Shown here piece after piece: positions 48,572-57,700 of a stretch of 64,000 nucleotides of DNA. This DNA comes from CAZQGO01 sp964593065. Lineage in GTDB: Bacteria; Oederibacteriota; JAAXVQ01. A model generated the notes under the pieces. It saw only the letters and a list, made by a program, of their open reading frames with translations, did not search any database and was not told where the DNA came from. The position numbers and the translations under genes were made by a program. Numbering within the stretch: position 1 is the first letter of the stretch; every line of letters begins with the position of its first letter. The DNA is taken from assembly GCA_964593065.1 (NCBI GenBank), contig CAZQGO010000012.1:1-64000 (forward strand), read 5' to 3'.

Positions 48572-49387
48572 ATGAAACGCTGGGGCATTTGGGGTTTCTG
48601 TTTGGTCCTGCTCGCCATGGCGGCCGGGGCCACGGCCGTACAACACATCTATAAATGGGTCAAAGACAAGGAGGTTTCCTCCTCGCACTTCCTGAAAAAG
48701 GCCCAGTATCAACGCGTCTTGCCCGTGCCCGAAGCGCGGGCACAGCAGCTGATCCGGCAGGTCATGACCGATGACCTGTACCTGGCGCTGGCGGGTTACC
48801 ACACCACCAAGCATCTCCAGGCGGCCGAAACCACGGCGGACAGCGTGCTGCCCGAGGACATCGTAGGCGACGAGTACGACCGGGACTTGGTGGACGAGGA
48901 CTACCGCTTCGTGCTGGAAGTGAAAACCAAGGCCTATGGCAGGCGAACGCGCGTTACGGCCGTGGTTTGGCCGGTCTACCGCATCCGGGACTATGAAAAG
49001 GAAGACGAACTCAGCGACGAGCCGGAGGGCAGCACGGTCCACGTCAAGATCAACGCCGAACCGGGCCAGGCCGTGGCCATGGGACCCATTGTCGTGGCCC
49101 CGCTCCTCGGCCTGCCGGGGGACTACGGCATTATCCCCCTGCCCGACGCCGGCCAACGGGCGGCCGCCATCACGCGCTCTTTCATGCTGGACTTGGACCG
49201 CCGCCTACAGGCCGAGTCCAAGTCGGCCGCGCCCCGGCAGCAGGCCCCGGCCGCGGCGGCTGAGCCGCCCGCGCCGGAACAGAACCCGGCAGCGGAGGTT
49301 GCGGCGCCCGCCCAGGATGCCGCCGGCACCGGCATTGAGGTGGACGTCCAAACCGGCGGCGCGTCCCAGAAGAAGTCCAGACCTTGA
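48572..49387 (+). CDS. Exported protein with low-complexity Pro/Ala tail, unknown function
   Basis: A 271-aa protein from ATG 48572 (GGAGG 6 nt upstream). A signal peptide lies at residues 1-25 (WGIWGFCLVLLAMAAGATA). The folded part has RVLPVPEARAQQLIRQVMTD, DDLYLALAGYHTTKHLQAAE and EDYRFVLEVKTKAYGRRTRV, suggesting an alpha/beta domain. From about residue 215 the sequence is rich in Ala, Pro and Glu and ends in a basic tail. No known motif. The gene is between purC and zupT, same strand, 27 bp before zupT. Confidence 0.7.
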   Translation: MKRWGIWGFCLVLLAMAAGATAVQHIYKWVKDKEVSSSHFLKKAQYQRVLPVPEARAQQLIRQVMTDDLYLALAGYHTTKHLQAAETTADSVLPEDIVGDEYDRDLVDEDYRFVLEVKTKAYGRRTRVTAVVWPVYRIRDYEKEDELSDEPEGSTVHVKINAEPGQAVAMGPIVVAPLLGLPGDYGIIPLPDAGQRAAAITRSFMLDLDRRLQAESKSAAPRQQAPAAAAEPPAPEQNPAAEVAAPAQDAAGTGIEVDVQTGGASQKKSRP

Positions 49388-49414
49388 TGCCCTGAACTTT
49401 CCCCGGGCCGGACC

Positions 49415-50263
49415 ATGCCGACGCCGAACCTGGCCTATGCCTTCGTGCTCACCCTCCTGGCCGGTTTGGCCACGGGCATCGGCAGCGCGCTGGCTTTCTT
49501 CACCCGCCGGACCCATAAGACCTTTTTATCCTTGTCCCTGGGCTTTTCGGCGGGCGTGATGCTGTACGTTTCTTTCGTGGAGCTCCTGCCGCAGGCCCGG
49601 AACGGCATGGCGCCGGTTTTAGGCGAAAACCGCGCCGCCTGGGTGGCCACGGCGGCATTCTTCGGCGGCCTGGCCCTCATCGCCCTTATCGATTATTTCA
49701 TTCCCAGCTATGAAAATCCCCATGAATCCCGCCTGCCGCACGACCTGGAAGTCATTCATTCCATCCACGCGGAAGCCGGTCAGCTCGAGGAAATCCAGGC
49801 GGCGGGGATGGACCGGAAGTTGCTTCGCGTCGGCGTGATCACGGCCCTGGCCCTGGCCATCCATAATTTTCCAGAAGGCTTGGCCACCTTCACCTCCGCC
49901 CTGGCCAACCCGGCGCTGGGACTCTCCATCGCGGTCGCCATTGCCATTCACAATATCCCGGAGGGGATTTCCGTGTCCGTGCCCCTGTTTTACGCCACCA
50001 ATGACCGCTTGCGGGCGTTTACCTGGTCTTTTCTGTCCGGTCTGGCTGAACCCCTCGGCGCGGTCGCCGGTTATCTTCTGCTGCGAACTTGGTTCAGCCA
50101 GGAAATGTTCGGCGTGATTTTGAGCGGTGTGGCCGGGATCATGGTCTACATCTCGCTGGACGAGCTGCTGCCCACGGCCCGGGCCTATGGCCAGGGGCAC
50201 ACGGTCATATACGGCACGATCGCGGGGATGGCCGTCATGGCGTTGAGTCTGCATCTGTTCTAG
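49415..50263 (+). CDS. zupT: ZIP-family zinc transporter
   Basis: A 282-aa inner-membrane uptake carrier for zinc and related divalent metals. Eight helices are predicted; the metal-binding motifs are ALAIHNFPEGLATFTS in helix 4 and IAIHNIPEGISVSVPLF in helix 5. A long cytoplasmic loop between helices 3 and 4 has acidic and His residues (SYENPHESRLPHDLEVIHSI). These match ZupT. Starts at ATG 49415. A strong palindromic hairpin follows its stop. No zinc-uptake regulator is visible nearby. Confidence 0.93.
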   Translation: MPTPNLAYAFVLTLLAGLATGIGSALAFFTRRTHKTFLSLSLGFSAGVMLYVSFVELLPQARNGMAPVLGENRAAWVATAAFFGGLALIALIDYFIPSYENPHESRLPHDLEVIHSIHAEAGQLEEIQAAGMDRKLLRVGVITALALAIHNFPEGLATFTSALANPALGLSIAVAIAIHNIPEGISVSVPLFYATNDRLRAFTWSFLSGLAEPLGAVAGYLLLRTWFSQEMFGVILSGVAGIMVYISLDELLPTARAYGQGHTVIYGTIAGMAVMALSLHLF

Positions 50264-50270
50264 ACCATGC

Positions 50271-50307
50271 AGCCACAAGGCGGGACGCGACGTCCCGCCT
50301 TGTGGCT
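50271..50307. terminator. 17-bp perfect hairpin after zupT
   Basis: AGCCACAAGGCGGGACG at 50271-50287 pairs perfectly with its complement at 50291-50307 across a CGA loop. The next bases are T-C-G-G, with no T-run. It probably ends or protects transcripts on both strands. The core matches the hairpin at 7002-7020. Confidence 0.65.
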
Positions 50308-50357
50308 TCGGGGCGCTTGGACCTTGGCCAGCCGCCGGCCCGGATCGCCCTCCCGGA

Positions 50358-50645
50358 TCATGTTTTCATCACCTGGGCCTTCTCCCATCCGTGCACGCTG
50401 TTTTGAAAGGTCTTGCGCACCGGCTGTTCCGGGCGAGCCGGGGTTTCCGCCGGAAGTTCAAGCTCCCGCGGGGCAAGCATGCGAAACGGTTCCACCGGCA
50501 CCCGCTGCAGATCCGGGGCGCCCACCTCCTGCAAGCCCCGTATCCGCGCCGGCTCCACGCTCACGGCGGCCGGCAGGTTTCCCGGCCACAAGCCGATGGC
50601 GCTCAAGGCGAGAAAAGGCGCCGCCTTCTGCAATGACCTCCTCAT
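50358..50645 (-). CDS. Small exported protein, unknown function
   Basis: A 95-aa product with a signal peptide (RSLQKAAPFLALSAIGLWPG, then NLPAAVSVEP). The mature part of about 70 residues is rich in Pro, Glu and Arg (RGLQEVGAPDLQRVPVEPFR, LELPAETPARPEQPVRKTF) and looks unstructured. ATG 50645 has a GGGGGG stretch upstream. An AT-rich patch with several -10-like hexamers sits just beyond. Reasonable but small; codon content does not rule it out. Confidence 0.5.
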   Translation of the reverse strand: MRRSLQKAAPFLALSAIGLWPGNLPAAVSVEPARIRGLQEVGAPDLQRVPVEPFRMLAPRELELPAETPARPEQPVRKTFQNSVHGWEKAQVMKT

Positions 50646-50761
50646 GATGGTTCCCCCCCAACTGGAAAAACATATAAGACTTTAGTTATATTATGACCCC
50701 GGGGGCGAAAAGCGGTTCCGGGCCGGGCGGCGCCCGGAGAGGGCGGCGGGCCGTGAGGGCG

Positions 50762-50806
50762 GCGGGACCGGGCGGGCCGCGAAATATTCCGCCAGCCCGG
50801 TCCCGC
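50762..50806 (-). terminator. Hairpin after the PII gene
   Basis: GCGGGACCGGGC pairs perfectly with GCCCGGTCCCGC (12 bp) across a 21-nt loop, 9 bp after the PII stop. No T-run follows. Likely end of the porin-amt-PII transcript. Confidence 0.5.
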
Positions 50807-50814
50807 AACCCGCT

Positions 50815-51156
50815 TCAACCGATGGCGGTTTTGCCTTTTTCCCGCGTGCGGATGCGGTAGCACTCGGCCAGCTCGAGCACGAAGATCTTGCCGTCGCCGA
50901 TGGTGTCCGTGCCGGCGGTATTCATGATGGCATCGAGGGTGACGTTCAGGAAGTCGTCGTTGACCGCGATCTCCAGCCGGACCTTTTTCAGCAAGTTGAC
51001 CGACAGTTTCACGCCGCGGTAGTTTTCCTCGTACCCCAGCTGCTGCCCGCAGCCTAAGGCGTTGGTGACCGACATTTTACCCACCCCCGCGGCCGCGAGG
51101 GCGTCCTTGACCTCGGTCAGTTTATGCGGTTGAATGTAGGCGATGACGAGTTTCAT
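50815..51156 (-). CDS. glnK: PII nitrogen-regulatory protein
   Basis: A 113-aa signalling protein of the GlnB/GlnK family that reads 2-oxoglutarate and ATP/ADP and controls the ammonium channel. Features: MKLVIAYIQPHKLTEVKDAL, a T-loop with YEENYRGVKLSVNLLKKVRL that keeps the Tyr in the uridylylation position, and the B-loop TAGTDTIGDGKIFVLELAEC. It ends REKGKTAIG. Located 12 bp after amt on the same transcript, the arrangement for a GlnK that plugs Amt. ATG 51156 has GGAGGAAAAT upstream. Confidence 0.95.
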   Translation of the reverse strand: MKLVIAYIQPHKLTEVKDALAAAGVGKMSVTNALGCGQQLGYEENYRGVKLSVNLLKKVRLEIAVNDDFLNVTLDAIMNTAGTDTIGDGKIFVLELAECYRIRTREKGKTAIG

Positions 51157-51168
51157 GACATTTTCCTC

Positions 51169-52596
51169 CTATTCCGTGCTGAAAATTTGGAAGCCGCTGT
51201 AGGATTCAACCCCGTGCTCGGTGATATCCAGCCCGCGCAGTTCCTCTTCTTTGCTGACGCGCAGGCCGACCGTCCAACGGATCGCGAAGAACAACAGGAA
51301 GCCGATGCCCAGGCTCCAGGCCATGACCGAGCCCACGCCGAGCACCTGGGTCTTGAGCAGGGCCCAGCCGCCGCCGTCGAACAGGCCGGAGACTCCGCCG
51401 AAGTTCTTGGACGCCATGACGCCCACCATGAGCGTGCCAAAGGCGCCGCAGACGCCATGCACGCTGATCGCACCCACGGGGTCGTCGATGTGCAGGACCT
51501 GGTCAATAAACTCGACGGCATAGACCACCAGGATACCGGCCAGCAGCCCGGTGATCAGGGCGCCGGTGGGCGAGACATTCGCGCAACCGGCCGTGATGGC
51601 AACCAAACCGGCCAGCACGCCGTTGAGCGTCATGGACGGATCGGGCTTCCTGCTCTTGATCCAGATCGTAATCATCGCGCCCACGGCGCCGGCCGCGGCC
51701 GCGAGGTTGGTGGTGACCGCGATCAGCCCGATGTTGGTGGTGGCGGCGGTGGTGCTGCCCGGATTGAAGCCGAACCAGCCGAACCACAGGATAAACACGC
51801 CCAGGGCGGCCAGCGGGATGTTATGACCCAGGATGGCCCGGGATTCGCCCCGGGGGCCGTATTTGCCGGTGCGGGGCCCCAAGACGACCGCGCCCGCCAG
51901 AGCCAGCCAGCCGCCCACCGAATGCACGACCGTGGAGCCGGCGAAGTCGATCATGGGAACCGGCAGGGCGCTCAGCCAGCCGCCGCCCCAGATCCAGTGC
52001 CCCACGATGGGATAGATGAAAAGGGAGATGAAGACGCTGTAGAGCAGGTAGCCGATGAACTTGGTCCGCTCGGCCATGGCGCCGGATACGATGGTGGCCG
52101 CCGTGGCCGCGAAGACCACCTGGAACATCCAGTAGGCGTACTGCCACATGCCCGCCTTGTCGGCCGTGTTGGCCCCGGAGAGCATAAAGCCGCTGCTCCC
52201 GAACAGACCGAGCTTGTCGGCGCCGAACATGATGCCGAAGCCCAGGATGAAATAAGCGATGGATCCCAGGGCGAAATCCATCAGATTCTTCATCATAATA
52301 TTGCCCGCGTTCTTGGCGCGGGTCAGGCCGCCTTCCACCATGGCGAAACCGGCCTGCATGAAGAACACCAGAAAAGCCGCGACGAGGATCCACACCCAAT
52401 TGGCCGAATCCTGCGCGGTATTCGCCGCGGCCAGGGCTGCACGTGCCACCGGTGAAGCCTGCGGGAGAGCGGCGGCGGCCGGGGAGGCCGCGTCGGCCAC
52501 GCCGGGCAGAGCCGTCGTGTCCTCCGCCCAGAGAAGCGGGGCCGTACCCAGGCCCAGCAGGAGCAAAAGCCCGAACCCCATCCATGCGCGTTTCAT
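51169..52596 (-). CDS. amt: Ammonium transporter
   Basis: A 475-aa inner-membrane channel for ammonium. Starts at ATG 52596 with AGGAGG 8 nt upstream. The signal-like N-terminus (MGFGLLLLLGLGTAPLLWA) is followed by a low-complexity stretch and then eleven helices. Motifs: FMQAGFAMVEGGLTRAKNAG, GAMAERTKFIGYLLYS, DFAGSTVVHSVGGWLALAG, GWFGFNPGSTTA and HGVCGAFGTLMVGVMA, with the conserved pore His residues. The last 25 residues hold GLDITEHGVESYSGFQ, the C-terminal arm that contacts PII. It is followed by glnK. Confidence 0.97.
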   Translation of the reverse strand: MKRAWMGFGLLLLLGLGTAPLLWAEDTTALPGVADAASPAAAALPQASPVARAALAAANTAQDSANWVWILVAAFLVFFMQAGFAMVEGGLTRAKNAGNIMMKNLMDFALGSIAYFILGFGIMFGADKLGLFGSSGFMLSGANTADKAGMWQYAYWMFQVVFAATAATIVSGAMAERTKFIGYLLYSVFISLFIYPIVGHWIWGGGWLSALPVPMIDFAGSTVVHSVGGWLALAGAVVLGPRTGKYGPRGESRAILGHNIPLAALGVFILWFGWFGFNPGSTTAATTNIGLIAVTTNLAAAAGAVGAMITIWIKSRKPDPSMTLNGVLAGLVAITAGCANVSPTGALITGLLAGILVVYAVEFIDQVLHIDDPVGAISVHGVCGAFGTLMVGVMASKNFGGVSGLFDGGGWALLKTQVLGVGSVMAWSLGIGFLLFFAIRWTVGLRVSKEEELRGLDITEHGVESYSGFQIFSTE

Positions 52597-52608
52597 GCCA
52601 ACCACCTC

Positions 52609-53367
52609 CTAAAGAGTTAGTCCCAAAGATAGTGCGGCGACGAAATAGCCGCTGGTTTCCGCGAGCTCGCGGATTTCCGCATCCAGCAGATAACTGTAGG
52701 CCAATGACGGCGTCAGGGCGATGCCGCCGAAATCCAGGGGAATGCCCAGGGTGAGCAGCAAATCCACGGGCGCCGCTTTGTCCAGGCCGAAATAACCCCG
52801 CAGGTACGAGGCGCTGCCGTAGCCGCACGACAAGCCCAGATCCGCACCCGAAAAAGGTTCCAGGCCCGCCAGGGCAAAACTGTGGCTCAGGCTCAGGAGA
52901 AAATACGAGCCCTGAATCTCATCCACGTCCGAAAACACGGCCAGGCTGGGGTTGGCGAACACATCGGCCGAAACTTTTCCGTAGACTTCATGGGTCGTGG
53001 CCGCCAAGCCTGGAAAGACATAGGAAATCACCCCGGCGTCCAGCCCGAGGGGACCGAGGCTTAAGCCGTATTCGAGGGTCAAGTCCAATTCCGTGAATTC
53101 ACCGCTGCGGTTGCCGTACCCGGCCTTTTCGCCATAACCGGTCAAATCCATGTTGCCCCACAGGTTGAAGCTCAAACCTCCGCCGGCAACAGTCAAAGAC
53201 GGCTGCAGGACCGGATCGGGATTGGCTTGCAAGCCGCGCCACACGTACTGGCTGGCCACGGGCAGCGACGCGGAGACTTCGGCCGCTTTCGCGGTCCGGA
53301 CCGTCCAGCCGAATGAGCACAGCAGGACCAAAAACACAACTCCCCTGTTCCAAAGCTTTTTTTTCAT
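52609..53367 (-). CDS. TorF-like outer-membrane porin, first gene of the ammonium operon
   Basis: A 252-aa protein starting at ATG 53367 (GGAGG 9 nt upstream). Signal peptide WNRGVVFLVLLCSFGWTVRT, cut near KAAEV. Barrel strands: VSASLPVASQYVWRGLQANP, FTELDLTLEYGLSLGPLGL, and a terminal AALSLGLTL. The Y-V-W-R-G block and the following QPSLTV stretch match TorF/Gcw_chp putative porins, which are often next to amt and PII genes. It may bring ammonium or a nitrogen compound across the outer membrane. It lies 12 bp before amt. Confidence 0.8.
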   Translation of the reverse strand: MKKKLWNRGVVFLVLLCSFGWTVRTAKAAEVSASLPVASQYVWRGLQANPDPVLQPSLTVAGGGLSFNLWGNMDLTGYGEKAGYGNRSGEFTELDLTLEYGLSLGPLGLDAGVISYVFPGLAATTHEVYGKVSADVFANPSLAVFSDVDEIQGSYFLLSLSHSFALAGLEPFSGADLGLSCGYGSASYLRGYFGLDKAAPVDLLLTLGIPLDFGGIALTPSLAYSYLLDAEIRELAETSGYFVAALSLGLTL

Positions 53368-53675
53368 GATTTTTTTCCTCCTTGAAAAAAGAGTATTTGG
53401 ATATTTATTAAGCATGAAGCATGCCAAAGTGGAGGGATGAAAAATAGCTAAGAAATAAGTGCTTTCAAGGCGGGGTATTATGCAGTAAAAGACAATAATG
53501 AAATTAAACTAAAATAAATAACAAAAAAGTAATATAAGCATTGAAGCGCGGAGAAGTGCTTACCGGGCCCGTTCCGGGACGACCGGGAAATTCATGCATC
53601 TTTTTCTTTACTTACCCGTGACGGTCGGGGATATTATGGAGCCGATCTGCCGCGTTCGGCGGCAGCAGGAGGTGG
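53368..53675. other. 308-bp AT-rich regulatory region
   Basis: The gap between the porin operon and the divergent plus-strand gene is AT-rich, unlike the coding parts. It contains the sigma-54 element below. An 8-bp word AAGTGCTT occurs twice, near 53457 and 53564. No enhancer site of the usual NtrC type is convincing. Nothing else is recognised. Confidence 0.6.
53411..53426 (-). promoter_or_regulatory. Sigma-54 promoter of the porin-amt-glnK operon
   Basis: On the minus strand: TGGCAT-GCTTC-ATGCT, which fits TGGCAC-N5-TTGCW with exact spacing of the -24 GG and -12 GC. Start of transcription would be near 53400, giving a leader of about 33 nt before the porin ATG. It fits the known nitrogen-limited control of amt/PII genes. 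Confidence 0.75.
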
Positions 53676-54062
53676 ATGGGTAATCTCATGGGCTCTTTCA
53701 TTTCTCGCTACGGGTTGTACTTGGTTCGATGGCAATTGTCCACGCCGATCCTGGCGATCAGCCTGGTGTATCTGGCTTCCTTGGGCCGGGTGTGGTCCGC
53801 CGTGGTCGCCAATTTAATCGGAGGCCTGTTGTTTTTCTGGGTGGACCGATTTATCTTCACCAATCCCGGCCTGGGCCGCGTATGGGCGGTTGAGGAGCAG
53901 GTCGTCTGCGCGGATTGCGGCAAGGTGGACCGGGGATACCGGCTGGTGTGCGCCGCCTCCGGCAAATACGACAAACGCCGTGATCCCAAACCCGAGTTCC
54001 GCTGCGAGGCGTGCTCGCGGAAAAAGTTCCAGGAACTCCAGGAGCAGGGCAAGGTCGGCTGA
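53676..54062 (+). CDS. Membrane protein with C-terminal zinc-ribbon-like tail
   Basis: A 128-aa protein from ATG 53676 (AGGAGG 3 nt upstream; a second ATG at 53688). The N-terminal half has two hydrophobic helices resembling GtrA-like proteins (LYLVRWQLSTPILAISLVYL, ANLIGGLLFFWVDRFIF). The C-terminal half has two CxxC motifs (VCADCGKVDRGYR and CEACSRKKF), suggesting a zinc ribbon. The combination is unusual and I cannot name a family. It begins downstream of the AT-rich region, divergent from the porin operon, and is followed by a nitroreductase gene. Confidence 0.7.
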   Translation: MGNLMGSFISRYGLYLVRWQLSTPILAISLVYLASLGRVWSAVVANLIGGLLFFWVDRFIFTNPGLGRVWAVEEQVVCADCGKVDRGYRLVCAASGKYDKRRDPKPEFRCEACSRKKFQELQEQGKVG

Positions 54063-54140
54063 AGCGCGAATCCCGGGGAGGATGAAAGGCGCCGGGACGC
54101 GCGTCTCCGGCCCTCCCGGCTTGAATCCGGAGGTGTGACG

Positions 54141-54743
54141 ATGGGCGAACCAGAGTTGGAAAAGGAAATCCGGGACGCAAGACCGGACGAGCATGGCATC
54201 AATCCGCTGATTTTGAAGCGCTGGTCGCCGCGCTCGTTTCAGACCAAACCGGTCTCAGAGGAGGATCTGCTCGGATTGCTGGAGGCGGCGCGTTGGGCGC
54301 CTTCCTGCTTCAACGAGCAGCCCTGGCGGTTCCTGGTGGCCCGCAAACCCGAAGACCTGTTGCGCATGCGCTCCTGCCTGGCCGAACACAACCGCACCTG
54401 GGCCGACCGGGCGCCGGTGTTGCTCACGGTCATCTCGTCCCCGATTTTCGCGCTGGACAAACGGCCGAACCGCTGGAACGCTTTCGACTCCGGCGCGGCT
54501 TGGGGGTACCTCGCCCTGGAGGCTGCGCGCCGCGGCCTGGTGGCCCACGCCATGGGCGGTTTCTCCCAGAAAAAAATTCGCGAACTGTTCCGGGTCCCCG
54601 AGGATTGGGGTGTGCACACGGTCGTGGCCGTGGGCTACCGCGCACCCCGGGAACAGCTGCCCCAGGAATTGCAGGAAAGGGAACATCCCTCCACCCGCAG
54701 GGCCCTGCAGGATATCTGGCGTGAAGGGACGTTCGGATTTTAG
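54141..54743 (+). CDS. Nitroreductase-family oxidoreductase
   Basis: A 200-aa FMN enzyme starting at ATG 54141 (GGAGG 7 nt upstream). Family motifs: ILKRWSPRSFQTKPVSEEDL, LEAARWAPSCFNEQPWRFLV (flavin site) and DSGAAWGYLALEAARRGLVA. The C-terminus has RELFRVPEDWGVHTVVAVGY with PREQLPQELQ. It is probably NAD(P)H-dependent, but the substrate cannot be inferred. Two bases separate its stop from the macroglobulin gene, so the two may be cotranscribed. This is a second nitroreductase in the window, of a simpler type than the one at 26813. Confidence 0.88.
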   Translation: MGEPELEKEIRDARPDEHGINPLILKRWSPRSFQTKPVSEEDLLGLLEAARWAPSCFNEQPWRFLVARKPEDLLRMRSCLAEHNRTWADRAPVLLTVISSPIFALDKRPNRWNAFDSGAAWGYLALEAARRGLVAHAMGGFSQKKIRELFRVPEDWGVHTVVAVGYRAPREQLPQELQEREHPSTRRALQDIWREGTFGF

Positions 54744-54745
54744 GC

Positions 54746-57700
54746 ATGGCCATGAAACCCAAACGGTCCCTGTTCCTGCCCTGGTTTGGCATGTTCCTGT
54801 TGGCTCTCGCGGCCGCAGGCGCCGGCGCCGCGCCGGCCGAGCCTTCGGCCCAAAACGCCGGTTTCAATGAGCTCTGGGGCCGGTTCCAGTCCGAACTCGA
54901 TCAGGCCCGGCCCAACCAGGCCTTCACCCTAGCCGCAAAAATCTATCAGCAGGCGCTGTCGCAGAATGCGGACGGCACCCTGGCTCAGGCCCTGTTTGAG
55001 ATGGTCCGCCTCAAGGTCGGCGTCTACCAATACGAGCAGGCCCTGGACCTCCTCTACACCTACGCTTTCCCGGAAGATCCCGCCACGCGCGGTCTCCTGC
55101 TCGTATTCCGGGCCTTCACGCTGAGGCAATATTATCAGGCCTACCGCTGGGAAATTCTCAACCGCCGCGGGAAAGCGGAGACCACCGGCTTCCGGGAATG
55201 GACCGCCCGGCAAATCTGGGAGGCCGCCGACAGCGATTTCCGGCAGGCCTGGAACCTGCGGCGGGCCATGGGCCGCGTGTCGCAAAAGGAATATGCCCGG
55301 TTTTTACGGCCGGGCGATTTTCCCCCGGACCTCCGGCCCACCCTGCGGGACTTCCTGGCGCATGCCTGGGCGGATTTCCTGGCGGATCAGGAAACCTGGA
55401 GTCCGCAGGCGAGCGAGGCCGCGGGCGAATTGAATCCCAAGACCCTGATGGAAAACGGGCGTCCGGCCGAGGCGCTGGATGTTCGCGCCCATCCCCTGCA
55501 GCGGCTGGCCGCGGTTTATGCGGATTTGGCCGCATGGCACGCCGCCGCGGCTCGGGAAAACGCCGCCTTGGACGCGCGCCTGTCGCAGGTTCTGGCCGTG
55601 CAGGCGGCCCTGGGTTCGGCGGCCGCCCGGCGCGAGGCCGTCTCGATTCTGCGGGCCCTGGCCGGACGCACCCGGGCGCTGCACGGGTGGGCCTACTTGC
55701 AGTATCAGCTGGCGGTCCTGCTGCGAAGCGCGGGGAACCTGGCGGAGGCCGTGCGTGCGGCCCGCGCCGGCGCCGAGGCCTACCCGTACAGCCAGGGCGG
55801 CAAGCTGTGCGCGGTGGTGGCGGCGCACCTCGAGGCGCCGGCCTTCAGCCTCAAGGCCGAATTGCTCAATCCGCCCGGCGGGGGCCGCCTGCTGTGCACG
55901 CACCGCAACCTCAGGCGAATCCAGGTTCGGGTCTATTCCGTGCCGCCGGCCGTCCCGGAGAAACTGGACCTGGCCTGGACGGACGGGGAAATCCGCGAAC
56001 TCCTTCAGCACGGCGTTCCCGTCCGCGAGCTGGATCCGGCCTTGACCGACCGCGGGCAATACGAGGAGGAACAGGATGTCGTGGCGCTCCATCTCGAAGC
56101 GCCGGGCTGGTATCTCGCCGTGGCATCGGCGCAGCCGGGTTTTCCCCTGCAGGAAAATAAAATCGAGCATGCGCTCCTGATCGTGTCCGGCATCGGCTTA
56201 GTGACGCGCGCCGACCGTGAGGGTCAGGCCCTGATGTATTGCCTGGACGCCCGTTCCGGCCGGCCGGCGCCCGGAGCGCGCATCAGCCTCTACGCCCAGG
56301 AATGGGAGGCGGGCCGACGCACCGCCACTTTAGCGGCGGAGGGGGAGGCCGATGAGCAGGGCCTCTTCGTGGTGTCGGTTCCGGAGGCGGAACGCAGGCG
56401 CCTGTTCCGTGCCGTGGCCCGCCAGGGCGACAATCTGTGCGTGGATCCCGGGGCGCTGCATATTCCGGGGCGCGTGCAACCGCCCGCACGGCAGCTTTTC
56501 ATCTACACGGACCGGCCCGTGTACCGTCCCGGGCAGAAAGTCCAGTTCAAAATCATCGCCTTGTCCACCCCGAACTCGGTCTCCGCGTACGCGGTGACGC
56601 CGGGGATACGGGTAAAGCTGAAGGCCGTGGATCCCAACGGCGAGACCGTGGCGGCCTTCGACCTGAGCACCAATGCCTGGGGCAGCGCCAGCGCCAGTTT
56701 TATCCTGCCCGCCAACCGGCTGCTGGGCCGCTACCGGCTTCTTTCCGCCGACGCGCATCCTTTTCCCGCCCACGGCGGCGGCTTCCGGGTGGAGGAATAC
56801 CGGCTGCCGAAATTCACGGTGGAGGTTCAGGAATCCAAGGCGGCCTGGAGGCTGAACCGGCCCGCCCAGGTGCAGGGGACCGCGCGTTACTATGCCGGCG
56901 GGCCGGTGCCCGGCGGTCGCGTTCAGTATCAGGTGACGCGCGCGCCGATTTTTCCCTACGGGTTCGGCTGGTTGTTTCCTCCTGAACCCAGGACGGTGAC
57001 CGTCGCCAGCGGCGAGACGGACACGGACGGGCAAGGCGGCTTTTCCGTGGACTTTGTTCCCTTGGCCGACGAGACCCTGCCCGGCGGGGAAGACGTGATT
57101 TTTGCTTTCACGGTCCACGTGACCGTGACGGATCCGGGCGGCGACTCGGTGGCGCAGGACCAGACCTTTCGCATCGGCCGGGCCAGCCGCAAGGCGACGA
57201 TCGAGGTGCCCTCCGGATACGCCGTCGCCGGCCGGGACTTTTCGCTGACCGTGCGCCTGACGGACCTGGATGACCGGCCGCAGGCCGGGGCGGGGAACCT
57301 GGAGATCTTCCCCCTGCGGCCCGCACCGCCGGATTCCCCGGAGAACTGGAGTGGCGACCTGGCCCGGCGCGACCTCGTCCGCGAACTGGCCGCCCTCCCC
57401 CGCGGCGGGAGAACGGCGCAGGTCGCCTTGCGCCACGGTGACGGCGGCTTAGCCGCCACCCCGGAGATGCGTCTGCCCGTCGGGGCCTACGCCTTGGAAT
57501 ACCGCTCGCATGACGCTTTCGGACAGGAGGTGTCCGCCAGGCAGGTTCTCCTGGTGGCGCCCCCCGAAGGTGCGGAGGGCGATCTGCCGGCGCCCCTGGT
57601 CCTGGCGGCCGCCAGGACGCGTGTCCCGGCCGGGGAACAGGCCCGCTTTCTTTTAGCCTGCGCCTGGCCCGGGCAGACCGTGTTCTTCGAAGTGCAGCGA

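Noticed and set aside
51124..52455. Plus-strand frame of 443 codons
   Set aside because: Antisense to amt and overlapping the PII start; rich in His/Gly/Arg as expected for a shadow frame.
53457..53571. Two AAGTGCTT words as NtrC enhancer half-sites
   Set aside because: They lack the paired dyad of an NtrC site and may be chance in AT-rich DNA.
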